DNA of 64,000 bases from assembly GCA_034440615.1 (NCBI GenBank), contig JAOTOM010002294.1, positions 33,438 to 97,437 of the forward strand. Reading direction: 5' to 3'. The stretch comes from Ashinkailepas kermadecensis (taxonomy: Eukaryota; Arthropoda; Thecostraca; Neolepadidae). The notes beneath the pieces are model-generated. The model worked only from the letters and a program-made list of their open reading frames with translations, made no database searches and was not told the DNA's origin. Made by a program: the position numbers and the translations under genes. This document shows positions 11,226-21,500 of this stretch, piece by piece. Position 1 is the first letter of the stretch; each line of letters starts with the position of its first letter.

Positions 11226-12063
11226 TAGTTCGGCGCCGTGCCGGCGTACAGCTCAGCTTCGTTATCAGCCCGGCTGCACCATACACGGATCTCAGTCAGC
11301 GACAGCCGCTCAATATGTCGAAAGGACTGCCAGTGGGTGCCGTATAAAGCCACGCTGCTTACCGCACTATTTCTATTTTCCACCTTACGCGATGTGTGTA
11401 GCCATTGTTTTCGAACCTGATGTACGGTCACTGAGGATTTCCCGTCGACGAGTGCAGGCTCATGTGACACATGCGAGCGAGAGAAGACTAAAACTATCGA
11501 GGGAGATGCTTGCTTATTTTGCACCAGCGATGCACTCTGGCAGCTGGCTGGCTGATGGTCCGTGTGCTGTGCTGTAGTGTGCCCACACGATGAATAGATG
11601 TTGCCAAGAGATTGTAAACAAAAACATGTCATGTAGCAGGTAGTGGTGATGGCTTCGTCGGCAACGGTGCGAACATAAGCAAGACACAACAAACCGTGTT
11701 AGTTGCGAGGGAGGACGCAGCCGAATGGGCTTAACGTGGGCTATCGGATACCTTTTTCAGCGTACGAGATACCCGAGCCGGCGGTGCCCAGACGATGATG
11801 AGGCTTTTGAGGAGCTGGTATCTGCGTAGCTACGGGATTTACATTATTCGAAATACGATTAGGTAATATAATAATTACGTTGTGTTTTGCTAAGCACTTT
11901 ACGTTGTTATTGGATCCTTGCCACGGGAGGTGCAGCCAAGTGCCCCCCCCCCCTCCCATACCTAGCTCCCAAAAATACTTTTTTTTAACGGTCCGCCACC
12001 CAAGATCAGGTGACCAGGAGTGAGTCCCCTTTTTCAACGACTTCAAGCACCTTACGTTAACAC
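11110..12063. other. Non-coding stretch with a 65-bp imperfect direct repeat
   Basis: The segment around 11118-11180 (GAGCTGGTGTCTGGGTAGCT, then TTATTCGAAATACGAGTAGG) recurs at 11811-11873 with about 85% identity. No gene was recognised between them. Confidence 0.5.
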
Positions 12064-14243
12064 CTAAAATAACAGTAAAGTCGCGGCACTCACCATATTT
12101 GTCGATTTTTGCACGTAATATTTCCTTGTCAACAGTATAAATGTCTGATTCAAATCAAGGTAAATTCCAAGACCATATTCATTATTTTCAAATCCTTTGG
12201 TGATCAAGCCCTGTATTAACACTCGCACGTCCGGCGGTCCGCGCCAACTTCGCATGTCCGGGGGGGGGCAGATGTCTGCCCCCCTAAGATCTCCAGAACT
12301 ATGCTAGGTAGCGACAAACGGAAAACGGTGTTGTATAGCTGGTGACAAGCTCTATCGAAAGTATTTCGGTCATTTTCTCGCTCAGGTCAATATTTAGGTC
12401 ACTGGGTCATCATATGTCAAATTCGACCAGATCGGGTGGGACCCTCAGATATTGGCACATATCTCAGGACCTGTAACAGATAGAAACAAACTGCAAATGC
12501 TATTCGACAGCCCTTGAAATGTGCTATCGACATACGCTGTGTAATTTAAGGTCAGGTCAACAGATGGGTCACCGAAACTATGACCTCAGGTCAAGGTCAT
12601 GGGGCAGACTAGGGAGGTCATGTAATATATCAATCGACACGTCTTGGCGATACAAGCACAATGGTGGTAATTTCAGCCTTCTAGTTCAATGCAGTGCGAT
12701 ATAATGCGCAGAAATGTGCTAGTGATTCCAGGTGACCTCAGCTGACCTTGGTGAGGCCACTGAGCAAAAATGTCAGCGGTGACATTGAGAATAGCTTTTA
12801 ACTACACGCCATAGCCGTTGGAGGTCATTCCGAGAGCAAATATGTAACCAGGAAACATTTGTATATTTTACCATAGGCCTATAATGGGGAAGCCATGGCC
12901 GCGACCTGACTTCAGGTCAATGCTACAAAAAAACGTGATATACATATTATAGTCCTTGATAAGATCATGACGTGATATAAGTTTGAAATCAATCGCCCAA
13001 TTATTGTGGGAGTGATGCCACTTAGAACTCCGAGGGATGTTGGGTCACTTCGCACGACCTGGTGATCTGGCTTGAGATGACCCAGGGTCAAAAATGTCTG
13101 AGGATATGCGGAAAAGACCAATGAGCAGCCATGCGAGGTTTGGCCTTGCTAACCCCATTAGTATGGCGGCAAAGTAGGAAAAACCGCAGGGGGGGGGGCA
13201 GATATCTTCCCCCCGGACGTGCGCGGGTTAAGAGAAGATGCATATATGTGGACCTATCTTTTCTGAAACCGAATTGTTTATCAAAAAGTAGGTTGCGTAG
13301 TGTGAAATGTTCCAAGAGTTGCTTGTAGATGATCTTGTCTAATATTTTTGACATATATGGAAAAATACTAATTGGTCGGTAGTTACAAAATGTTACTGGG
13401 TCACCTTTTTGTAGATGGGCTTGACAACAGCTATTTTAAATGGCTTGGGGAAGATCCCACTATTCAGGCATAGGTTAATGACATGGGTTAAGTGTGGTAA
13501 TATTGACCTATATGATTGTTTAAATATCCCATAATTTATTCCATCAATTCCTGACCCAACATTTTTCAAAGAAGCAATCACTGTATCTAAATTGTTTTCT
13601 GTTACTGCTAATAGTGCCATTGATATATATGGGTACGTATGTATGTATTCTAAAGCATAGGTGTTGTTTTGAGGAATCTGTTCCCTCAATTTTGGTGCAA
13701 TTTCTGTGAAGTATTTATTGAATCCTTCAGCTATAGCTGCATCATTTTCTAGAGTGATGTCTGTATCTGTGTTAATTTTTTTCAGGGATATTATGTTTGG
13801 AAGGAGTTTGCCTCAGTATCTGGTGAAGCATTTTCCATGTTTCTTTTGGATTATTTTGATGTTTGTCAAATTCAGCCTCATAATGAAGTATTTTTGCCTT
13901 TTCTAATTATTGCAATCAGTGTATTTTTATACTTGTTATATTTTTCTTGCTTTCAGTAGTTTGATATTTAAGTTTGTGATTAAATCATATTTGCTTTTGA
14001 TTGATTGAATATAATATTGCAGGTGAAATCAATGGTTTTATGGAGGCTGTTATGGAGGCTGTTTCTTGATAAGACTACTTGAGTATATGTAAATTTATCA
14101 ATCCCACTTGTATATGCATTAATGAAGCTGCTACATGCTTCTTCAGGATCATTTTCATCAAAAATTCCCTGAAGTTCATTGTTCAGATGATCCCTCAGAC
14201 TGTCCATTTTGTGAAAGTCAAAAATAGATAGAATAGATATCAA
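12064..14243 (-). mobile_element. LINE reverse-transcriptase remnant, interrupted by a DNA element
   Basis: A minus-strand non-LTR RT of a clade different from the CR1 copies. Blocks in order: a linker (SLRDHLNNELQGIFDENDPE), KNVGSGIDGINYGIFKQSYR, FPKPFKIAVVKPIYKK, SKILDKIIYKQLLEHF, FDKQFGFRKDRSTYMHLLL. After the 1-kb insertion it continues GLITKGFENNEYGLGIYLDL-NQTF. A frameshift then leads to TVDKEILRAKIDKYG. The D-G-I-N, P-I-Y-K-K, Q-F-G-F-R and L-D-L-x-x-x-F-D-T-V-D motifs are palm and finger RT signatures. The YADD block is absent because similarity ends near 12070, and the copy is truncated at both ends. Confidence 0.8.
12220..13227. mobile_element. piggyBac-like non-autonomous element (MITE) with TTAA duplications
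   Basis: The 1008-bp element is flanked by TTAA at 12216-12219 and 13228-13231. Its ends are inverted repeats: CACTCGCACGTCCGG at the left, and CCCGCGCACGTCCGG when the right end is read in reverse. Just inside each end lies a second, palindrome-like block (GGGGGGCAGATGTCTGCCCC on the left, a diverged version on the right). A TTAA target duplication with C-starting termini is the hallmark of piggyBac-type transposition. Taking out the element and one TTAA rejoins the host LINE frame exactly (HLLLIQGLITKGF). It has no transposase ORF. It carries twelve AGGTCA/TGACCT hexamers. Confidence 0.8.
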
Positions 14244-14337
14244 TAGATATATAGATAATACAATAGATAATAGATAATATCGCTCGCTCGCTAGATAATA
14301 GATAGTCTATCAATCTATCTATCTATCTATCTATCTA

Positions 14338-14382
<45 letters not shown>

Positions 14383-14552
14383 TGTCTGTTGTCTGTCTGT
14401 CTGTCTGTCTATATATCTATCTATCTATAGATCTATCTATAGGTATATATATATATATATAGATAGATCTATCTATATATATAAATATAGATAGATAGAT
14501 AGATAGATCGATCGATATATAGATATATAGATAGATGATAGATAGATAGATC

Positions 14553-14583
<31 letters not shown>

Positions 14584-14591
14584 GTGCTTGC

Positions 14592-14630
<39 letters not shown>

Positions 14631-14708
14631 CGTGCGTGTGTGCGTGCGTGTGCGTGCGTGCGTGCGTGCGTGCGTGCGGTGCGTGCGCGTGCGTGTGTGC
14701 GTGCGTGC

Positions 14709-14748
<40 letters not shown>

Positions 14749-14770
14749 GTGCGTGCGCGCGCGCGCGGGT
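14244..14770. repeat. Compound microsatellite (GATA/CTAT, CTGT, GT, GCGT)n
   Basis: Blocks in order: imperfect ATAGATA; (CTAT)n near 14310-14340; (CTGT)n near 14340-14410; mixed ATCTAT/ATAG runs; (GATA)n to 14582; (GT)n; (GCGT)n; (GT)n; then a short GC alternation up to 14766. Open frames here are simple-sequence artefacts. Confidence 0.95.
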
Positions 14771-14995
14771 GTGGCGACTATGAATTTAGTGATAACGTTC
14801 ACTCAGTTATATTTTACACTTCTCCTGTCCATATGTTGCTACCCGTTTGTGAATAGTTTCATAACGAATACGGTTAGATATAATTACAGAACATTGTTTG
14901 ACCTGAACTAGAATGCCATTTACCGGCATTTGTCGACAGTCCTGAGTTAGAGGAACATTATTTCACGTTTTTATGCTTTGTGTCCGCTTATTTTT
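14771..14995 (+). repeat. Dispersed repeat R2, plus copy
   Basis: Reverse complement of 4586-4806, starting GCGACTATGAATTTAGTGAT and ending near TTTGTGTCCGCTTATTTTT. In both copies the same terminus touches a CA/TG microsatellite, so the junction is part of the element or was captured with it. Confidence 0.75.
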
Positions 14996-15744
14996 TTAGT
15001 CACGGTTTTAGGTCACTCGGATCGGAATCACTCAGTGCTCCATGCTGACGTATTAAACCTCGTAGGCCCGATTTGGGATGTCTCATGGGCTTGTGGATAC
15101 GTTGGAACCTTCTAAAAATAGGGAACATTTCGTGTTAAAAACGAGGAACGATTTTCTCCGAAGTCTAGAAAGCTGCGCCGGCATAAAATTTAATTACTTA
15201 ATACAAATAAGTGTGTCTTGTTCGAGAACAATGTGCATCTGCATTGCCAGTGTTAAAACAATCCTTCCGTGGTTCATAACAGGGAATGATGGATGCCTTT
15301 GCTCTCAGCTTTTGCATGCATCGGCAGCATGGAAACCTCGTATCATTGGGGAAGGCAAATACAGTTGACTTTAAACTCTTAAGCGTCCAGGCTATCAATT
15401 GACTCCATGGATCTACCCCCACCACCACTTTATCAACTCCCAGCGAATATTCCCCCGGCGGTATCCCCACGGAAGTTTCCAAACTTAGGGTTTGCATCGC
15501 ACAAGGTTCGACGCAAAGGTTCTTGTAGCATACAGTCCGTACTAAAAAGTCCGCACTGCATGAGGCCCGCATAGTATAAAGTTCGAAAACCATGTCATTC
15601 TTATATTCGTATGGCTAGTCGTATATTCGTATTCGTAGAAGCTCACATTTCTAGATGTTCGTAGAGACAAATGTTCGTACGCATAATTTGGCTGAGACTT
15701 ACAGAGTATCGGGTCAGAGTGAAGCAAGCCATTTCGAGTCCGAG
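14996..15744. other. No recognised gene
   Basis: The open frames at 15078-15368 and 15198-15593 overlap on opposite strands and show no family motifs. Near 15600-15680 the string TATTCGTA/GTTCGTA recurs a few times. Confidence 0.45.
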
Positions 15745-16890
15745 ACCGGCGGTGTAAATCTGAGAGGGGCCGTCTAAGGGGCACAGCATCTTTAGCTTGG
15801 ATGTTACTGTAATTTCTTGACGGACTGTCTAAAACCAGATAATTACGGAAAGTTTAGTAAAAATCAGACAGCGGACGTGTTACGACTGAGAGGTGTCGCG
15901 CGACATTGGCACCTGGACCATACTGAATTGCTGGGAGATGCCGCTCGACATTGACAGTGACCATACTGAATTGCTGAGGGGTGGCATGAGCTTTTGACGT
16001 TTACGCAGGCTGCATACAAGACGCACGCCATGACAGGCAGCTGCAGTCTTGCATCGGAGAGGAACCGTCTAAAGCCGGAGAGGGTTATCTAAAGTCGTAA
16101 AGGGGTCATTTCACGTCAGAGGGCCATCAATATTTGAAGCGGGCGGTCTAAGGTAGCAGATAGATCATTTAAAGTCAGAGATTGGGGCCGGCCAAGATCT
16201 TAGGTCGTCTGAAGTAGAAAGGCCGCTTAAAGGTGGAGAATGGCCGACGTGAGCTGCATAGGGACCACATTAATCTGTTCATGTTCTAATTAATATGTCG
16301 ATGGGGCCGACTGAAGTGGACAAGGCTATTGAGTCACAGAGTCACAGAGGCACTGCGCTCTCTGTGCTCGGGAAGGGGAGGAGCGCCAAAGTCGGTGAGT
16401 CGGAATCCAAGTTAGAGAATGGTCATACTCAGCTAAATCGGACAAGGCTTGTCTATGCTAGGGACAGGGTTCATCATCAGTCGGAGACTGGCTACAATGA
16501 CACAGAAAGAAGATATCTGAGGTGGGAGTGCCGTATTAGGTCCGAGCTCGTATGAGGTTGTCTTATTTTCAGTATTATCTTAAACATATTGTGTTCAATC
16601 GAAGGATGTGTGTAAAGATCGAAAAGGGTCATCGAAACAGTGTTAAAATAATAGTTTTAAAATATTATAATAGTTAAATAATAGTCACAACTAAATAGTT
16701 AGTTGTGAGAAGTCGAAACAAATACTGTAGGATGTCCAAATCCGCCATTTAAAAAATGATGCCCTTTCAGTCCTTGAAGCTCAATTTTAAGCCCATGCCA
16801 TTCTTACGAATGACCTTGTTCGCTTGCTTTGATACATGCCTTATCTACGGATACCTATATGAACGATAACTACAAAAATACCTATACTGG
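15745..16890. repeat. Degenerate 21-bp tandem array, left block
   Basis: From about 16056 to 16260, successive 21-base units can be laid under each other: GGAGAGGAACCGTCTAAAGCC, then GGAGAGGGTTATCTAAAGTC plus one base, and so on. The recurring core is GAGAGG-x-x-x-GTCTAAAGTC. Weaker units extend to about 15745 on the left and 16500 on the right. The sequence is too eroded to be a recent satellite. Seven codons per unit would keep frame, but no protein family is evident. The tail of the block (16560-16890) is unassigned AT-rich DNA. Confidence 0.6.
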
Positions 16891-17440
16891 CATTGTGTGT
16901 GCACAAACTGGCATTGTGCAGCAGACCAAGGCTGGACCCAAAAGCGTGGCTGGGGGGGGGGAGGTAATTTTAAAATGTCTCCAATTTTGAAGAAAAAAAA
17001 ACTCATCAGGTTTGAACAGCTAACATTCGTGGGGCATGTTTACAACAATATTTATGTAATACAACGCTCTTATGCTTTGAGGAAATGCCACTTTAGTGCG
17101 AAATTACAGCATGAATCGTCCTCTAAGATGGAGGCCATGGCCCGTTTTCCCCACCCACCCTGGATCCTCCCCTACAACTATAGGTAACTTCTTTACCTAG
17201 AATTGTGGTAAAAGCTGTTCGTGTAGCATGATCTGTAGTGGTGAGTATAAGCATGATACTTGTAAGCAATATACTGTTGAAGAAATGAGGCATTAATAAT
17301 TCGTAACACACCTCCGGAAGCATGTGGATTCTTCGTTGGGAAGGACGTCAATTGAGTGTTCAGGAAGTGGCATATTCCGCCCTATTTAACGAATAATTCA
17401 TCAGCGCACCTAAATTCGCATAGGGCCACTGCCATCTAAT
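16891..17440. other. Dispersed G/C-tract repeat inside the 21-bp array region
   Basis: Bounded by a CTGGACCC/GGGGGGGG stretch near 16930-16965 and by CACCCACCCTGGATCCTCCC near 17150-17170. These are arms of an interspersed non-coding element similar in style to the GGATCC-containing repeats at 37.9 and 54.7 kb. No coding signal. Confidence 0.4.
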
Positions 17441-17900
17441 TCGCTGTAGGGAGAGACGGCCGTATTAAGCCAGAGGAGCGTCTAAGATTGTAGAGAGCTG
17501 TCCAAAATAAGAAGGGACTGCTTGAAGTTGGACGGGGACAACTCGAGCTGCATTAATGCATCCCGGGACCCGATAAGTCAGAGAGGCGCAGGTGACCGGA
17601 GCCACTCAAACTGTGAGAAGATCGTGTGAAGTCGTTGTTGTTGGAGTTTAGGGGCGCATCGACTGCGTCGGTCATGCAGCGCCCATCGTTTGAAGTCAGG
17701 GAATGGCCGTCTAACAGGGCCGGATCTAGTGGGAGAGCGGCTGCATTTAGCTTGAGAGGGACGATCTGAAGTAAGAGAGTGACCGTAGAAAGTCGACGAA
17801 GAAGTGTGTTAAGCCAGAGAGCATGCGTTTGGGCTCGGTGGAGGACCGTCTGGCCCCTGAGGAAGCCGCAATGCTCATTGATAACAGTCAATTTCGACTT
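17441..17900. repeat. Degenerate 21-bp tandem array, right block
   Basis: Units of 20-21 bp again share GAGAG-x-x-x-x-GTCTAAG/AAAGTC, most clearly at 17737-17870 (GAGAGGGACGATCTGAAGTAA, GAGAGTGACCGTAGAAAGTCG and so on). A 40-bp motif containing TTTAGGGGCGCATCGACTGC interrupts the array at 17645-17690. Confidence 0.6.
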
Positions 17901-18505
17901 ACATTCGACTGATGTTAATGCATTGAACAGATATTATCTTGCAGTATGTTTTATATGAGGCGCTGTTCGAATTTTCTGTGTGTGGACAAGCACACCGATG
18001 TGTATTTCCAATGGTCGGCCAGCAGTCGGTTTTACTTAAACCGCCACCTGTGGCACGATGGTACAAAACGATCTGGTGCAGGACGATGAATTGGAAAGGA
18101 CACACATTGGAAAGCCGACCAAATTCACTGACGCACTGATCTGATCTTTTTTTGTCATGCCCGTAAAAACGTATGGCACCCACATTATGACACGGGGTAT
18201 TATCATACAGCAGCAAATAATCCATCACGGCAGTGACCAACTGCGTTTCTACCGAAAAGGACCACACGAGTTCAGTTCATGTATTGTTGAATGCAGACTG
18301 ACATTGAAAGCAACCGAATCGACCAATGCACTGATCGCATACTGCGTCCGAGTAAAAACGCAGTTCCACACGTAGATTACTTCTAGTAGCAGCATGAGAA
18401 GCGGTGACTTGCCCGTCTGGCCCAGCTTAGGTTGAGATGAGGCACATGACTGCTATCCATCGGCAACCCAAAGAAGCTTGAGGTTGCGTCGCCGACCGCT
18501 GCCGC
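17901..18505 (-). other. Putative 3' flank / 3' UTR of RBM8A
   Basis: Downstream of the RBM8A stop codon on the minus strand. I did not find an unambiguous AATAAA close to the stop, so the 3' end of the transcript is not placed. No other gene was recognised. Confidence 0.3.
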
Positions 18506-18533
18506 CTATCGCCTCCTCCTATCCCGCCGTGTT
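18506..18533 (-). CDS. RBM8A: RBM8A coding exon 5 (basic C-terminal tail and stop), predicted
   Basis: After a pyrimidine-containing stretch with a GCTGAC branch-point-like sequence and an acceptor TCGTTACAG, the single base A completes Arg from exon 4. TRRDRRRR and TAG follow. A short Arg-rich tail after VKGPKR is what Y14 proteins have (the human protein ends in RS/R-rich sequence, insect ones in a K/R-rich tail). The exon is only 28 bases, so this assignment rests on phase, splice site and composition together. Another small exon in intron 4 cannot be ruled out. Confidence 0.6.
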
Positions 18534-21500
18534 CTGTAACGAGTATCAAGAGTGTCAGCTCACAGAAGCATGGAAAATCGCCGTAACACAAACCTCCATC
18601 GCTTCGCCTCCGCGTTTAGAGTTGTGACAACGCTAATAGAGCCCGCCAAGACGCTGCGAACAGAAACATTGAACGGTCACGGAGCAAGAAGGGAACGTGT
18701 GTGGTGCCATACGTAGCGTGGGGTGCGGCAGGAATGTTGTTCAGCATATAGTTCGCATGAAAAGTGACGGTTTTGGCATGCGTTACTGCAGAAGCGCCAC
18801 CGAATAAAAGCGAAGCCGTTATGCATGGCCGTGCTGCGTGCAGTCTGTCATTGTGCCGCCGTTGTGTATGTGGCCGTGCTGCGTGCAGTCTGTCATTGTG
18901 CCGCCGTTGTGTATGTGGCCGTGCTGCGTGCAGTCTGTCTTGTGCCGCCGTTGTGTATGTGGCCGTGCTGCGTGCAGTCTGTCATTGTGCCGCCGTTGTG
19001 TATGTGGCCGTGCTGCGTGCAGTCTGTCTTGTGCCGCCGTTGTGTATGTGTGACTTGTTTGTTCGCATCACCTGTGCATACATTGCACACATGTGCCATT
19101 TACACACATTGCATGCGTGGAATGCGTGCGTGAAATGCGTGCATACATGAAATGCGTGTAAACTGTATGCATGCGTGTATACTGTATACGTTTGTGCACA
19201 TCGTGGTTGTTCTTATTTGATGAAGTACCGAGTTCGTAATCAGCTATCTCCTGAAGTTATGCCGATACGGATAAACATAAAATGTGAGAAGTTTGGTCGA
19301 GATCAAAGAACGTTTAACCGGGCCGCATCGCACCTGAGTTGCCAAAAAATCGTACATTTTAGCAAGCGCACGAGAGGTGGGGGAGGGGCGGAATCCGCCC
19401 ACCCCTCATGCTCTACGACGATGTTTCATAAACGGGCAGGGATATTGTGATGAAATCGTGCGACTTCGTTAAAAATTGATCAGTGCATGTCCCCCCCCAA
19501 AAAAAAACAAAACAAACAAACAATGAAACCCATTGGTGAATATAGGAACTGCGGGGATGCGAACTCGACCGACCGGCCGCTGAGCATTCAAGGTTACACA
19601 GGCTAAGTCGGCGCGGCCGATTTTGACCTCACTTGGCCCTCAAGGCCAAGACCAAGGGTCATGAAATGTATACTGCAACGAGTTCACTACAGCCATAATC
19701 CACCCTCCACATTTTGTGCCTCAAGCTTCTGTAGTTTCCGAGATCTTAGGGGGCGAATCCATCCACCCACCCACCCTCGGAGTCGCGTTACGTGAGCGGT
19801 CCTCCGGCGCGCTATCTGACGCGCGCCGTAGAGCCAACTTTTGAATTTTTCACCGCACTGAAAGCATGCATCTATCGCTGATAACCTGCATACATCACAC
19901 CCTCCTGAGTCCAGTGATGACATGTCCATCGATATCCATTACAAACTGACTGTGCTATCCTCATGAAGTCCTTGTACCCCAGCCCTGTGCTGGCGGCGCC
20001 ATCTACTGGCAGGAACACTAACTTCCAACTGAAGCTCATTTTCAGCCTCAGGGTGTGTTGCCACCCATAAACTGCCATGTCAAATGCCTATATGAGAGTA
20101 ATTGTCAACTTATAATCGAGTTTCTAAATCATGTTTCTACGCCTTCATTCCACCTCCTCCAACTCACCCGACGCTCAATTGAGCTTCGACTCGTGCCAGC
20201 CAACGCTACTACGCAGCTGGAGACTACCTTAAGAGCCTGCTACTGAAATTGTTGCTGCTGCTGCTTCATGTGTTCCCTTCTGATATTCCTGCTCTGTTTT
20301 CAGTCGTTGCTATTGCTGCTACCATTGCAGTCGCCACCGCCTCTGCCACATTCACCAGCGCTAATTTTACAGAAGGGATGCTCACAATTACGGATAACGG
20401 GGTAGTTTGCAGTGTTACAGAGGTCGGATCCGAACAAACAAAACACAACAGATAAACTATGAACTGCCGTTGCGATACGATGACGACACGGCCGTCAGTC
20501 AGAAAGTATGGTGTAAGCTGACAACACTAGAGGAATTACCACCAAGGACATGGTGCCTGATAAGCAGCATGAGCTACAGTTACAATAAGTTATGTTTGTC
20601 CTTCACAATGATATACAAGTTTCGTAAACTAAACGACCAAATATTGCCACCATAACTTCTCATCACCCTTCAAAGTTACAGTTTCCTTGCCAGTTATCTA
20701 GGTCGCGCTGCCGGTGCACCTCCACAACCTGCACGGTAAACTGGCTTTGTTCCTCATCCTTGGTCAGTGCGAGGTTGTAGACCTAACCGGAGCGATTTCA
20801 CGATCAGCGAAATCGTTGACATGTTGACATGTCGACGATTTTGCCGATCGTGGCATTGCTCTGGTACTGGCCTACAACTTCGCACTGACCAAAGATGAAG
20901 AACAACGCCAGTCATCCTGCATATTGCTGAGGCGCATAGACAGCGCTACCCGGACAACTGGCACGGCAATTGCACCTTCGGAAGGGAGGTAGAAAGTGAC
21001 AATGGCAGTACTTGGTTGCTTAATTTACAAGACACATGCTATCATTGCGAAATGCAGATATAACTTATTATGCACCATGTCCTTTCTGGTTATGCAGGCT
21101 ACATTCATGTAGTGTGGTCCGATTGGTCTACATAAAGCCGCATATTGATTATTGAATATGTTCAGTCAGCCGCTTTACGCTTCAACCATGTGCACTGACT
21201 GACATCCGTTTCTCCATGGAATCGCAACGGCAGATCATACTCTATCTGTTGTGCTTTTCCGTCTGCTTGAACCCGGCCTCTGAACATTCCCAGGGTGCGC
21301 CGCTAATTTCAGTCTTAAATTATAAATCAACACGCTGTCAAAAGCTTCCAACTCTCCATTTCCATCCCAATGCGAGCATCCTCTTTGCAAAAACATCAGT
21401 GGAAAAGGTGGCGGTGGTGACGACTGCAGTGGCAGTGGCAATAGCAACGACGCAAAATAAGATGGTAGAACAGCAAGGAGCAGGAACAACAGCAAGGAGC

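Noticed and set aside
14473..14911. Cys-Val-Arg rich and Thr-His rich frames over 14.5-14.9 kb
   Set aside because: Produced by GT, GCGT and GATA microsatellites.
18764..19150. Cys-rich secreted-peptide-like frames
   Set aside because: All three frames of a 45-bp minisatellite are open; the pattern follows the repeat and not codon structure.
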